NCBI GenBank assembly: GCA_002529455.1
Contig: NYMS01000063.1
Span: 1 to 64,000, forward strand
Length of the DNA stretch: 64,000 nt
Source: Glycomyces fuscus
Lineage (GTDB): Bacteria > Actinomycetota > Actinomycetes > Streptosporangiales > Streptosporangiaceae
Reading direction: 5' to 3'
In this document: positions 43,637 through 53,133 of the stretch, in pieces
How positions within the stretch are numbered: position 1 is the first letter of the stretch
Layout of the letters: every line of letters begins with the position of its first letter
Program-made: the position numbers and the translations under genes
Notes under the pieces: model-generated
What the model was told of the DNA's origin: nothing
What the model saw: the letters and a program-made list of their open reading frames with translations, nothing else
Database searches by the model: none

Positions 43637-46600
43637 GTGCGGTTCTCCATCCTGGGGCCCCTGGCGGTCCACGACGCGACCGGGCGGCCCGTCGCCATCG
43701 GCGGTGCGCGCCTGCGCACGCTGCTCACCCTCCTGCTGCTCCGGCCCGGGCAGCGGATCGCCAACGACGAGCTCACCGACGCCATCTGGGCGGGGAGTCC
43801 GCCCGCGTCGGCGGGCAACGCCCTCCAGGCCCTGGTCTCCCGCCTGCGCCGCGCGCTGGGGGAGGGCGCGCGGATCGACGGGGACGCCTCGGGCTACCGG
43901 CTGGCGGTCGAGCCCCGCCAGGTGGACCTGGCCGAGTTCGAGTCCCTGGTCAGGCGGGGACGGGCCGGACTCGCCGCGGGAAGGGCCGCCGACGCCGCCC
44001 GCGACCTGGGCGAGGCCCTCGCCCTGTGGCGCGGACCGGCCCTGTCGGACCTGACCGCGCACGGACTGGCCGAGGACACGGCCCTGCGCCTGTCCGAGAC
44101 CCGCAGCGCGGCCCTGGAGGACCGCCTGGCGGCCCTGGCCGACCTGGGACTGTACACCGAGGTCCTGCCCGAGGCGGAGGCCCTGTGCCGACGCGAACCG
44201 CACCGCGAGGGCCCCCTCGCGCTCCTCGTGCGCGCGCTGGCCGCCACCGGCCGCACCGCCGACGCCCTGGCCGCCTACGAGCGCTTCCGCTCCCACCTGG
44301 CCGACGAGTTGGGCCTGGACCCCTCCTCCCAGCTGCGCGACCTGCACCTGAGGCTGCTGCGGGGCGAACTCGACGCGCCCCGCCCCGCCGGGGCCGCCCC
44401 GCCCGCGCCCACCGCCACGCAGGCCCCCGCCGTCCCGTCCGTGACCGCCCTCCCACCCGGTTCCGCGGTCCCGCCGGACCCCGCCGGGCCCCCGCCCCTG
44501 CGCATGCCCGCCGCCCTGACCAGCTTCGTGCCGCGCGACAACGAGGTGGACACCGCCGTCGACCTGCTCACCCGCGGGCGCCTGGTCACCCTGCTGGGCC
44601 CCGGCGGCGCTGGCAAGACCCGCCTGGCGATCGAGAGCGCCTCCGCGCTGGCCGCGCGGGCGCCGTCCCTGCTCGCCCGCGGCGGCTGGTTCGTCGAACT
44701 CGTCTCCAGGACGGCCGCGGACATCCCCCAGGCCCTGGCCTCCGCTCTGGAACTGCGCGAACACGCCGTGATCCAGGCGCGCTCCGCCGCCCCCGCCACG
44801 CCCGTCCCGCTCCTGGAACGGGTGGTCTCCTTCGTCGGCGACCGCCCCGTCCTCCTGGTCCTGGACAACTGCGAGCACATCGTCGAGGACGTGGCCCTCA
44901 CCGTGGCGCCGCTGCTGGCCCGGTGCCCCGGCCTGCGGATCCTGGCCACCTCCCGCGAGCCCCTGGGCGTGCCCGGCGAACAGCTCCTGGCCGTCCCCTC
45001 CCTGGACCTGCCGCCCGAGGGCGCCAGCGCCGACCGGGCCGCCGCCTGCTCCTCGGTCATCCTCTTCGCCGAACGCGCCGCCGCCGCGCGCCCCGGCTTC
45101 CGCGTCACCCCCGACAACGTGGCCCACGTCGTCCGTATCGCCCGCGAGCTGGACGGCATGCCGCTGGCGCTGGAGCTGGCCGCCGCGCGTCTGCGCTCCA
45201 TGAGCACCGCCCAGCTCGCCGACCGCCTCTGCGACCGCTTCCGGCTCCTCACCGGCGGCACCCGTTCGGCGCTGCCGCGCCACCGCACCCTGCGCGCCGT
45301 CGTCGACTGGAGCTGGGACCTCCTCGACGAACCCGAGCGCCGCCTGCTGCGCCGCCTGTCGGTCTTCGCCGGGGGCGCCACCCTGGAGGCCGTCGAGCGG
45401 GTCTGCGCCGACCCCGGCGCCGAGGGCGAGATCGGCGGCCACGACGCGTGGACCGTCCTGTTCGCCCTGGTCGACAAGTCCCTGGTGGTCGCGGAGAACC
45501 CCGCCCGGGACGACACCCCGCCCCGCTACCGGCAGCTGGAGACCGTGCGCGCCTACGCCGCCGAACGCCTGGCGGGCAGCGGGGAGGAGGGGCACGTCCG
45601 CGACGCCCACGCCCGCTACGTCCGCGACCTGTGGTGCTGGGCCGACCCGCTGCTGCGCGGTCCGCGCCAGGGGGAACTCCTCACCCGGCTGTCCGCCGAG
45701 GCCGACAACTGCGGCGCCGCCGTGCGCTGGGCCGTCGAGCGCCGCGACAGCGGACTGGCCCTGGACCTGGTCGAGTGCACCCAGTGGTACTGGACCCTGT
45801 GCGGCTCCTGGCGCCAGCTCCACCAGTGGGCCGTGGACGTCCTGGACATGGTCGGCGACCGGGTGCCCGAGGGGCGCGCCGTCGCCTACGCCAGCTGCCT
45901 GTTCCAGCGGGCCGACACGACCACTGACCACGAGACGGTGCTGGAGCGCATACGCGGGGTCGAGGCCGTCCTGGAGGAGGCCGGGGAACGGGCCGAGGAG
46001 CACCACATGCTCGTCTACGGCCTGGTGTACCGGGCGCTGCTGGAGGGCAGCACCGGCACCGCCCACGAACGCCTCGCCGCCGCTGCCGACCAGCCCGACC
46101 CGTGGATGCGGGCCCTCGTGGGGCTGCTGCTGTCCCTGTTCGACGCGGTCAACGGGCGCATCGAGCGGTCCATGGAGCGCGCGGGCACCGCCCTGAACCA
46201 GTTCCGCGCGTGCGGCGACACCTGGGGCGAGTGCCAGGCGCTCTTCCACGTCGTGGACGTGTACCGGTTCGAGGACCTCGACCGCTGCCGTGAACTCCTC
46301 ACCTCGGGCGTCCGCAGGGCCGAGCACGCGGGGCTGGAGGCGCTGGCCTCGGTGTTCCGCATCCGCCGGGCCCAGGTCCTGACCGACCTCGGCGACCTGG
46401 GGGCGGCGCGCGACGACCTGGGGGAACTCCTCGGTTCGGAGCGGCCCGTCGAGAAGGAGCACATGGTGCTGCTGCGCCTGGCCGAGGGCCAGTGGCTGCG
46501 GGAGGCGGGGGAGCTGGACGCGGCCCGCGAGGTCCTGGACCGGGTGGGTGAGGACCTGAAGGTCCTGGGCGGGTTCTCCCCCGTCTACGTGGAGGCGGGC

Positions 46601-46984
46601 TGGCGGACCCTGTACGCCACCGTCGCCTGGAGCGCCGGTGACGCCGAGGAGGCCTGGCGACACGCCCGGCGCGCGTGGCGGCTGGCCGACGGCGGCCTGG
46701 GGCCGATGTGCGCGGAGGTCCTGGACGTCCTCGCGGTGATGGTCGTCGGACAGGACCCGCGGCGCGGCGCCTGGCTGCTGGCCTGCTCCGAGGCGCTGCG
46801 CGGCACGGCCGACTCCACCACCCCCCTCGTGGTGCGGGCCCGCGAGAGCGCGCGCCGGGAGCTGGGCGGACGGGAGTACGACCTCGTCATCGCCGGGGTC
46901 CGGGGCGCCGGTGCCGACCGGGTCCGCGGGCTCGTGGACGAGTGGTGGGCCACGGCCGCGCCCGGTGGCGGGGAACGCCCCTGA
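43637..46984 (+). CDS. AfsR/SARP-type large regulator (BTAD, NB-ARC, TPR)
   Basis: A 1115-residue regulator. Residues 1-90 are an OmpR-like winged helix (LGPLAVHDATGRPVAIGGARLRTLLTLLLL). Residues 95-245 are the bacterial transcriptional activation domain. After a Pro/Ala linker there is an AAA/NB-ARC ATPase with Walker A LLGPGGAGKTRLA (about residue 325), Walker B VLLVLDNCEH and GMPLALELAAARLR. The C-terminal 450 residues are TPR-like helices. GTG at 43637 has a weak site. SARP proteins activate secondary-metabolite clusters, but none is next to it. The convergent neighbour is a DrrAB-type exporter. Confidence 0.93.
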   Translation: MRFSILGPLAVHDATGRPVAIGGARLRTLLTLLLLRPGQRIANDELTDAIWAGSPPASAGNALQALVSRLRRALGEGARIDGDASGYRLAVEPRQVDLAEFESLVRRGRAGLAAGRAADAARDLGEALALWRGPALSDLTAHGLAEDTALRLSETRSAALEDRLAALADLGLYTEVLPEAEALCRREPHREGPLALLVRALAATGRTADALAAYERFRSHLADELGLDPSSQLRDLHLRLLRGELDAPRPAGAAPPAPTATQAPAVPSVTALPPGSAVPPDPAGPPPLRMPAALTSFVPRDNEVDTAVDLLTRGRLVTLLGPGGAGKTRLAIESASALAARAPSLLARGGWFVELVSRTAADIPQALASALELREHAVIQARSAAPATPVPLLERVVSFVGDRPVLLVLDNCEHIVEDVALTVAPLLARCPGLRILATSREPLGVPGEQLLAVPSLDLPPEGASADRAAACSSVILFAERAAAARPGFRVTPDNVAHVVRIARELDGMPLALELAAARLRSMSTAQLADRLCDRFRLLTGGTRSALPRHRTLRAVVDWSWDLLDEPERRLLRRLSVFAGGATLEAVERVCADPGAEGEIGGHDAWTVLFALVDKSLVVAENPARDDTPPRYRQLETVRAYAAERLAGSGEEGHVRDAHARYVRDLWCWADPLLRGPRQGELLTRLSAEADNCGAAVRWAVERRDSGLALDLVECTQWYWTLCGSWRQLHQWAVDVLDMVGDRVPEGRAVAYASCLFQRADTTTDHETVLERIRGVEAVLEEAGERAEEHHMLVYGLVYRALLEGSTGTAHERLAAAADQPDPWMRALVGLLLSLFDAVNGRIERSMERAGTALNQFRACGDTWGECQALFHVVDVYRFEDLDRCRELLTSGVRRAEHAGLEALASVFRIRRAQVLTDLGDLGAARDDLGELLGSERPVEKEHMVLLRLAEGQWLREAGELDAAREVLDRVGEDLKVLGGFSPVYVEAGWRTLYATVAWSAGDAEEAWRHARRAWRLADGGLGPMCAEVLDVLAVMVVGQDPRRGAWLLACSEALRGTADSTTPLVVRARESARRELGGREYDLVIAGVRGAGADRVRGLVDEWWATAAPGGGERP

Positions 46985-47042
46985 GGCCCGCCCCGCCGTG
47001 CCCGGAGCCGTTGCCGGTCCCTGCCGGGGCCAGGGGCCGCAC

Positions 47043-47080
47043 GGCGCCGCCGCCCCGGTCCCTGCCGGGGCGGCGGCGCC
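47043..47080. terminator. Perfect 16-bp hairpin between convergent genes
   Basis: GGCGCCGCCGCCCCGG, loop TCCCTG, then its exact reverse complement, between the AfsR-like gene and the exporter operon. Confidence 0.8.
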
Positions 47081-47098
47081 GGTTCCGCCGGGAGCGGG

Positions 47099-47932
47099 TC
47101 AGGTGCGGCGCCGGTAGGCCCACACGGCCAGCGGGAAGAAGACCGCGGTGATGATCGCGGCCCACACCACGGTCCACACCACCGGGCCGGCGGCCTCCCC
47201 GGAGCCCAGCATCAGGGCGCGCATGGCGTCCACGACGTGGGTGACCGGGTTGTTGGCGGCCACCGCCTGGAGCCAGCTGGGCATGTCGTCGGGACTGACG
47301 AACGCCGAGCTGCTGAAGGTCAGCGGGAACATCAGGATCATCCCGAACGCCTGCACCGCCATGGGGGTGCGCACGATCATGCCGATGAAGGCCGACATCC
47401 AGCACAACGCGAACGCGAACAGCAGCACCAGGGCGGCCGCCACGACCACGCCCACCACGCCGCCCTCGGGGCGGAACCCGATGACCATGCCCACCAGCAG
47501 CACCATCACCACGGTGATCGAGTACCGGACCAGGTCGCCGAGGATGGCGCCCGTCAGCGGGGCCGAGCGGGCGATGGGCAGCGACCGGAAGCGGTCGAAG
47601 ATGCCCTTCTCCACGTCCTGGCTCAGCGAGAAGCCCGTGCCCAGCGTGGCGAAGATGACCGACTGGGCGATGATGCCGGGCATCAGGAAGTCGCGGTAGC
47701 TCTGCCAGTCGCCCATCATCGCCTGTCCGAAGACGAAGACGAACAGGGTCACGAACATGACCGGCTGCAGCATCAGCCCGAAGACCTCTTCGGGGTTGGC
47801 CTTGATCTTCAGCACGCTGCGCGAGGCCAGCTGCAGGCCGTTGCGCACGGTGATCAGCGGGCTGATCCGTTGCGGAGTGGTCGGCGCGTCCTCCGGCCGC
47901 GCCGACGGCGTCCGGGTCGTCACGGCGCTCAT
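47099..47932 (-). CDS. ABC-2 type exporter permease (DrrB-like)
   Basis: Daunorubicin-resistance-type ABC permease of 277 residues with six expected helices. It contains EEVFGLMLQPVMFVTLFVFVFG, DFLMPGIIAQSVIFA and the conserved DVEKGIFDRFRSLPIARSA between helices 2 and 3. ATG at 47932 overlaps the ATPase stop (ATGA) and has AAGGGA 8 nt upstream. Together with the upstream ATPase it forms a DrrAB-type efflux pump for drugs or lipids. The substrate is unknown. Confidence 0.94.
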   Translation of the reverse strand: MSAVTTRTPSARPEDAPTTPQRISPLITVRNGLQLASRSVLKIKANPEEVFGLMLQPVMFVTLFVFVFGQAMMGDWQSYRDFLMPGIIAQSVIFATLGTGFSLSQDVEKGIFDRFRSLPIARSAPLTGAILGDLVRYSITVVMVLLVGMVIGFRPEGGVVGVVVAAALVLLFAFALCWMSAFIGMIVRTPMAVQAFGMILMFPLTFSSSAFVSPDDMPSWLQAVAANNPVTHVVDAMRALMLGSGEAAGPVVWTVVWAAIITAVFFPLAVWAYRRRT

Positions 47933-48903
47933 GCTCGGGTCCCTTCGTTCACGGCCCCCCGCGGGGCCTCCTCCTCGGCGGCGTGCCCGGTCAGGGCGAG
48001 GAAGACCTCGTCCAGGCTGGGCTTGCGCAGCGACAGCTCGGCGACGGCCACGCCCTGTTCGTCCAGACGGCGCACCACCTCGGGCAGGATCCCCGAGTCG
48101 GTGACCGGGGCGCTGGCGAGCAGGCCGTCGGAGGACACCGGCGCGCTGGTGACCGCCTCGATGATCCTGGTGGCCAGGGGCAGCTGCCCGGGCTCGACGG
48201 TGCGCACCTCCAGCACCTGGTTGCCCGCCCGGCTCTTGAGCTCCTCGGGTGTGCCCTCGCTGATCACCCGGCCGTGGTCGAGCACCATGAGGTCGTCGGC
48301 CAGCTGGTCGGCCTCCTCCAGGTACTGGGTGGTGAGCAGGACGGTCACCCCGTCCTCGACCAGCCCGCGCACCACGTCCCACAGCCCGTTGCGGCTGTGC
48401 GGGTCCAGGCCGGTGGTCGGCTCGTCCAGGTACAGCAGCGACGGGCGGCCGACCAGGCTCGCGGCCAGGTCCAGCCGTCGGCGCATACCGCCCGAGTAGG
48501 TCTTGGCGGGGCGGCCTGCGGCGTCGGTGAGCTCGAAGCGCTCCATCAGCTCGGCCGAGCGCGCCCGAGCCCCGGCCCGGTCGTAGCCCAGCAGCCGGGC
48601 GATGAGCACCAGGTTCTGGGTTCCGGTCAGGTCGGCGTCGACCGCCGCGTACTGGCCGGTCAGTCCGATCAGGCGGCGTACCTCGTGGGGCTGGCGCGCG
48701 ACGTCGAAGCCGCCCACCTCGGCGTGCCCCTCGTCGGGGCGCAGCAGGGTCGCCAGGATGCGCACCGTCGTGGTCTTCCCGGAGCCGTTGGGTCCCAGGA
48801 CGCCCAGCACGGCCCCCGTCCTGGCCCTCAGGTCCACACCGTCCAGGGCCCGTTTGCCCTTGAACTGCTTGACCAGGCCCTCCGCGCGGATGGCGTCAGT
48901 CAT
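47929..48903 (-). CDS. ABC-2 type exporter ATPase (DrrA-like)
   Basis: Daunorubicin-resistance-type ATPase of 324 residues. Walker A LGPNGSGKTTTVR, signature YSGGMRRRLDLAASL, Walker B LLYLDEPTTGLD and the H-loop region LLTTQYLEEAD are intact. The DrrA-specific C-terminal assembly domain follows (LRKPSLDEVFLALTGH). ATG at 48903 lies 3 nt after GGAGGAGCG; the frame extends to 48921 without a better start. It is coupled to the permease by a 4-nt overlap. No regulator is directly adjacent, although an AfsR-like gene converges. Confidence 0.95.
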   Translation of the reverse strand: MTDAIRAEGLVKQFKGKRALDGVDLRARTGAVLGVLGPNGSGKTTTVRILATLLRPDEGHAEVGGFDVARQPHEVRRLIGLTGQYAAVDADLTGTQNLVLIARLLGYDRAGARARSAELMERFELTDAAGRPAKTYSGGMRRRLDLAASLVGRPSLLYLDEPTTGLDPHSRNGLWDVVRGLVEDGVTVLLTTQYLEEADQLADDLMVLDHGRVISEGTPEELKSRAGNQVLEVRTVEPGQLPLATRIIEAVTSAPVSSDGLLASAPVTDSGILPEVVRRLDEQGVAVAELSLRKPSLDEVFLALTGHAAEEEAPRGAVNEGTRA

Positions 48904-49122
48904 CGCTCCTCCATGTCTCAACGTCTGCTGTCAAGTCTGGCCAACCGGTCTGACAGAACGCTGACAGCACCGAACGGGGAAACCGTGAGGAAGCGGGCGC
49001 CGGTGTCAGCGGCCGTCAGGCCGCCCGCCCCGCCGCGGACCCGCCGGGGGAGGGCGCCGCCGCTCCGTCCGCGGCCCCGCGGCCGAGGGGCGCGCGAACG
49101 GTGAGGCCCTAGACTCGGTCGC

Positions 49123-49704
49123 GTGATGAACACCCCCGCAGCCTCCGGCCCCCAGGGGCCACCCCAACCGCCCGAGCCCGACGCGGGCGCGACCGCGCGG
49201 CTGCGGCCGCCGCTGCGCCGCGTGAGCGGTCGGGCGGTGGGCGTGTGGACCCTGCGCCTGCTGTTCGCCAGCGTGTTCGTCCTGGTCCTGCTGTCGGCGG
49301 CGGCCTGGGCGGCCTCGTCCCTGGGCTGGACGTGGATCCCCCCGTGGGCGCGGGACAACGCCTGGATGCTGCCGGCCGTCTACGCGGTCTACGCCCTGGT
49401 CAGGATCGCCGTCGTCCCGTCCTGGAGGTACCGGGTGCACCGCTGGGAGGTGGCCGGGGACGTCATCTACACCCGGACGGGCTGGGTCAGCCGCTCCTGG
49501 CAGCTGGTCCCGGTCAGCCGCCTGCAGACGGTCGACCACACGCAGGGGTGGCTGGAGCGCGTGTTCGGCGTGGCGACGCTGGAGGTGCAGACCGCCTCCT
49601 ACGCGGGGTCGTCCACGATCGAGGGGCTGGACGCCGAGGAGGCGCGCCGCCTGAGCGAGGAGCTGGCCGTGCGCGCCGGGGCACTGAGGGACGACGCGAC
49701 CTGA
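49123..49704 (+). CDS. Bacterial PH-domain membrane protein (YdbS-like)
   Basis: A 193-residue membrane protein of the bPH_2 (DUF304) family. A Pro/Ala-rich N terminus is followed by two helices (WTLRLLFASVFVLVLLSAAAWAAS; NAWMLPAVYAVYALVRIAVV) and a PH-like domain (YRVHRWEVAGDVIYTRTGWVSRSWQLVPVSRLQTVDHTQGWLERVFG), including the conserved VPVSRLQTVDH motif. The GTG-ATG at 49123-49128 gives two adjacent starts and a weak site. The next gene starts within its stop codon (TGATG). In Bacillus such pairs contribute to resistance against antimicrobial compounds. Confidence 0.9.
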   Translation: MMNTPAASGPQGPPQPPEPDAGATARLRPPLRRVSGRAVGVWTLRLLFASVFVLVLLSAAAWAASSLGWTWIPPWARDNAWMLPAVYAVYALVRIAVVPSWRYRVHRWEVAGDVIYTRTGWVSRSWQLVPVSRLQTVDHTQGWLERVFGVATLEVQTASYAGSSTIEGLDAEEARRLSEELAVRAGALRDDAT

Positions 49705-51656
49705 TGGGCGGACACGGCGAACACCACGGGCCCCCGGAACCGGCGGCCCCCGACGGCCGGGGCGGCTGGGTCGCCCCCGGGGCCGCCTCCGCGCCGTCGG
49801 ACCCGGGAGCCGGGGACCGGTGCCCGCCTCCCGCTCCGGGCGGACCCGCCGCTGCGGGTGAACCCGGTCCGCGCACCGGTCCGGCGCCCGCCGGGCACCG
49901 GGACGGGGCCGGGCGGGCCGAAGGCGGGGTGCGGGAGGCCGCGGCGGGGGACGGGAGAGGCCGGACCCCCGACCGGAGCGCCCCCGCCGGCGCCCACGCG
50001 CCCCAGGATCCCGGCGGCGACCTCTCCGAGGGCCCCCGTGACTGGTGGGGCGGGCAGGAGGGGGACGGCACGAAGCTCTTCGGGGCCGAGCGCGCCCGCC
50101 GGCTCAGCCCCCGCAGCGTGGTCGTGGGCCCCATCAACCAGCTCAAGGGCCTCCTGGTGCCGATCGCCGCAGGGCTGGTGCTCGGCGGGTTCAACGCCTG
50201 GGTGCTCGCCGCCACGGGAGCGACCGTCGTGGTCCTGCTCGTGGGAGGGTTCGTCACCTGGCGCACCACCCGCTACGAGGTCGCCGGGGACCGGCTGGAG
50301 ATCCGCCGGGGCCTGCTCCGCCGCTCCCAGCGCACCATCCCGCTGGAGCGGGTGCGCGGCGTGGACGTCACCAGCACCCTGTTGCACCGGCTGCTGGGCG
50401 TGGCCGTGGTCCGGGTGGAGGCCGCCGCGGGATCGGCGGGCGCCACCGAGGACGGCAAGCTCGACGCCGTGTCGGCGGATGAGGCCGACCGCCTGCGCCG
50501 GGTGCTGCTGCACCGCAGGGCGGTGCTCACCGGTCGCGGGGCCGGGACCGCCGACGCGCCCGCCGCGGCGGGCGCGTCGGCGCGAGAGGACGCCCCGGGG
50601 GCCGGGGAGGGGCCCGCGGACCCCGGCGACGAGGACACCGTCACCCACTTCGCCATGCCCCGCTCGTGGTACCTGTACGGGGCGCTGAGCCTGGGGTACC
50701 TGCTCACCCCGTTCGCGGTCCTGGCCACCCTGTCCGGCATGGTCCAGCAGACCGCCGGGGAGCTGGCCACCGACTACTTCGTGGACTGGGTGACCACCTC
50801 CGACCACAACCTGCTCCTGCTGTCCGCGGCCGTCGCCGCCGGTGCGCTGGTGCTGCTGATGCCGGTGTTCGCCGTGGTCTCCTACGCGCTCACCCATTGG
50901 GGCTTCACCCTCAGGGAGCGCGACGGCTCCCTGGTCGCCGAGCGGGGGCTGCTCACCCGGCGCAGCGTGACACTGGAGAAGCGCCGCATCCGCGGGTACG
51001 AGCTCCTGGACAACCCCCTCGAACGCGTACGCGGGGCCGTGCGCCTGCGCGCCATCGTCACCGGGCTGGGCGACACCGCCAACCGCGCGGTGCTGCTGCC
51101 CATCGGGCCCCGCGCGGCGGTCGAGGAGATCGTGGACCGGGCGCTGGCCCGGTACCGGGGCGGCCTGAACCGGCATCCGCGCGCCGCCCTGTACCGCCGC
51201 CTGACCCGTTCCTCGGGGCCGTTCGCGGCGCTCCTGGTGGTCGCGCTGGCCGTGGACGCGGAGTGGCTGGCCTGGGCCGCCGGCGCCCTGGCGGTGCTGG
51301 GCGTGCCCCTGGGCGTGGACCGGTACCGCTCCCTGGGCCACGGCCGGGACGGCGAGCGGGTGAGCGTGCGCTCGGGTTCGCTGCGCCGCTCACAGGCGAC
51401 GGTGGAGCGTTCGGCGGTGATCGGCTGGACCTGGACCCAGACCCTCTTCCAGCGGTCGTCCTCGCTGGCCGACCTCCAGGTCACGGTCGGCGCGGGCGCG
51501 GGCGGCTACACCGTGCAGGACGCCTCGTTCGCGGGCTCGGTGGCCTTCGCCGCCGGGGTCACCCCCGAGATGGTGCGCCCGTTCCTGGTCGGTCCCGGGA
51601 ACGCGGGGCCGGAGGGCGGGGACGGGGAGCGCGCGGCGGGGCCCGCGCCGGCCTGA
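49704..51656 (+). CDS. Large bacterial PH-domain membrane protein (YdbT-like)
   Basis: A 650-residue protein with three bPH_2 modules. After about 110 low-complexity residues rich in Pro, Gly, Ala and Arg, module 1 includes TTRYEVAGDRLEIRRGLLRRSQRTIPLERVRGVDV, module 2 ALTHWGFTLRERDGSLVAERGLLTRRSVTLEKRRIRGY and module 3 RVSVRSGSLRRSQATVERSAVIGW, each paired with membrane helices. ATG shares a base with the preceding stop (TGATG), so expression is coupled to the YdbS-like gene. The two probably form a complex at the membrane. Confidence 0.9.
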   Translation: MGGHGEHHGPPEPAAPDGRGGWVAPGAASAPSDPGAGDRCPPPAPGGPAAAGEPGPRTGPAPAGHRDGAGRAEGGVREAAAGDGRGRTPDRSAPAGAHAPQDPGGDLSEGPRDWWGGQEGDGTKLFGAERARRLSPRSVVVGPINQLKGLLVPIAAGLVLGGFNAWVLAATGATVVVLLVGGFVTWRTTRYEVAGDRLEIRRGLLRRSQRTIPLERVRGVDVTSTLLHRLLGVAVVRVEAAAGSAGATEDGKLDAVSADEADRLRRVLLHRRAVLTGRGAGTADAPAAAGASAREDAPGAGEGPADPGDEDTVTHFAMPRSWYLYGALSLGYLLTPFAVLATLSGMVQQTAGELATDYFVDWVTTSDHNLLLLSAAVAAGALVLLMPVFAVVSYALTHWGFTLRERDGSLVAERGLLTRRSVTLEKRRIRGYELLDNPLERVRGAVRLRAIVTGLGDTANRAVLLPIGPRAAVEEIVDRALARYRGGLNRHPRAALYRRLTRSSGPFAALLVVALAVDAEWLAWAAGALAVLGVPLGVDRYRSLGHGRDGERVSVRSGSLRRSQATVERSAVIGWTWTQTLFQRSSSLADLQVTVGAGAGGYTVQDASFAGSVAFAAGVTPEMVRPFLVGPGNAGPEGGDGERAAGPAPA

Positions 51657-51661
51657 GCACA

Positions 51662-51708
51662 CGTGGGGGAGGGGCCGGCCGCACCGTGCGACCGGCCCCT
51701 CCCCCACG
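51662..51708. terminator. Perfect 17-bp hairpin between convergent genes
   Basis: CGTGGGGGAGGGGCCGG pairs exactly with CCGGCCCCTCCCCCACG across a 13-nt loop, between the PH-domain gene and sepH. Confidence 0.8.
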
Positions 51709-51720
51709 CGCACGCGGGCC

Positions 51721-53133
51721 CTACTCGTCCTTCTTGGAGCCGAACATGATCTCGTCCCAGGACGGGACCGAGGCGCGGCGGCCCCGGCCCTTGCGCTTGG
51801 CGGCGGCGGGACCGCCGTTGGCGGCGGCCGGGACCGCCGCCGCGGGCGGCTGCTCGGCCGCGCGGCGCGGGACGCCGTTGTCGTTGAGGTCGATGGTGGC
51901 GCGGCGGCGGCGCGGTGCCGGACGCTGCTGTGCTGGGCCCTCCGCCGCGGGCGGGGCGGCCTCGGGCTCGGCCGGCCTGGCGGGACGGGCCTCCAGCCAG
52001 TCCGCCCGCCGCTCGGGGCGGCGCCGCTCCTCCGCCGGGTGCTCGTCGTACGCGGCCGGTTCGGACCGCCGCTCGGGGCGGCGCCGCTCCTCCGCAGGGT
52101 GCTCGTCGCGGGCGGCGCTCTCGGCCCACCGCTCGGACTCGGCCCACCGCTCCGACTCCGTCCGGCGCTCGGTTCCCGCCCAGCGCTCGGGTCCGGCCCG
52201 GTACTCGGGCTCGGCCCGCGGGGCCGGCCGCTCCGGACGCGGTTGCGCGTACCGCTCCGCCTGCGGCTCCGGGTACCGGTCCCACTCCAGGGACCGGGAT
52301 CCGGCGGTGCGCTCGCGCTCGGCGGGCCGCTCCGGGGCCCGCTCGCGCTCGGTGGGACGGTGCTCGGCCGCGGCCGGACGCGCGGGCGGCGCCGAGCGCG
52401 GCGGCTCGTCGCGGTGCGCGGCGGAGGACGGGCGCAGGGGCGCGGGGCGTTCGCGCTCGGAGGTCGGCTGGGACTCGGACCGGGGCAGGTCCGCGGTGGT
52501 CTCGGTGCGGCGCGGGGCGAAGGGCGTCACGGTCGCGCCGGGGGAGGACACGGGCTCGGGGTCGGGGGAGGAGAACCGGGCCGCCTCCTCGTCGGCGGGG
52601 GCCACGCTGTTGTGTCTGGGCTCGTACAGCCAGTGGGCGACGCGCTCCTCGCCGCCGTACAGGAACACGAGCTTGAGCTGCCAGGACCGGTCCTCGCGCT
52701 TCCACGAGTCCCACACCGCGTCACCGGTCTCCAGTTGGTGCGCGCCGATCCGCTTGGTGACCAACTCCTCCAGAGAGGGGCCCGGGGCGGCGTCGCCGTG
52801 CGCGCGCACGCTCGCTCGCTGGGCCTGCTGGGCGATGTACTCGCGTTCCTGGAGGACGGGGCCCTCGAACCAGCGGACCCGTTCGATCGGGATACCGGAG
52901 ATCTCGGAGATGGCCTCCGCGGTCTCGCCGGACCGGATGCGGGCCTGGATTTCCTTGGGGCGCAACGGATTCTCCACTTCGATCTCGTACTGGCCGAGCC
53001 GGGAGAACTGGCCGCGTACTGCGGCGCGGAGGCGGTCGTCGACGGGCAGCGTGAAACGGGTTCCACGGCCGGCGCTGGCGAGCACCAGGTAGGTGCCGTC
53101 CTCGCTCACGGCCACGAGGCGAAGCTCGTGCAT
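51721..53133 (-). CDS. sepH: Cell-division protein SepH
   Basis: Actinobacterial FtsZ-binding division protein (DUF3071). The N-terminal domain MHELRLVAVSEDGTYLVLAS ... VWDSWKREDRSWQLKLVFLYGGEERVAHWLYEP includes a predicted helix-turn-helix (ETAEAISEISGIPIERVRWFEG). A long disordered Arg/Glu/Pro linker follows, with repeats such as AEERRRPERR and SERWAE. The conserved C-terminal peptide is RASVPSWDEIMFGSKKDE. At 470 residues it is longer than typical SepH because of the linker. ATG at 53133 lies 3 nt after AAAGGGAGGG; an upstream extension to 53277 is not supported. Confidence 0.95.
   Translation of the reverse strand: MHELRLVAVSEDGTYLVLASAGRGTRFTLPVDDRLRAAVRGQFSRLGQYEIEVENPLRPKEIQARIRSGETAEAISEISGIPIERVRWFEGPVLQEREYIAQQAQRASVRAHGDAAPGPSLEELVTKRIGAHQLETGDAVWDSWKREDRSWQLKLVFLYGGEERVAHWLYEPRHNSVAPADEEAARFSSPDPEPVSSPGATVTPFAPRRTETTADLPRSESQPTSERERPAPLRPSSAAHRDEPPRSAPPARPAAAEHRPTERERAPERPAERERTAGSRSLEWDRYPEPQAERYAQPRPERPAPRAEPEYRAGPERWAGTERRTESERWAESERWAESAARDEHPAEERRRPERRSEPAAYDEHPAEERRRPERRADWLEARPARPAEPEAAPPAAEGPAQQRPAPRRRRATIDLNDNGVPRRAAEQPPAAAVPAAANGGPAAAKRKGRGRRASVPSWDEIMFGSKKDE

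Noticed and set aside
43520-46663. 1047-codon minus-strand open frame
   Set aside because: Shadow of the AfsR-like gene; Gly/Gln/Val-rich without motifs.
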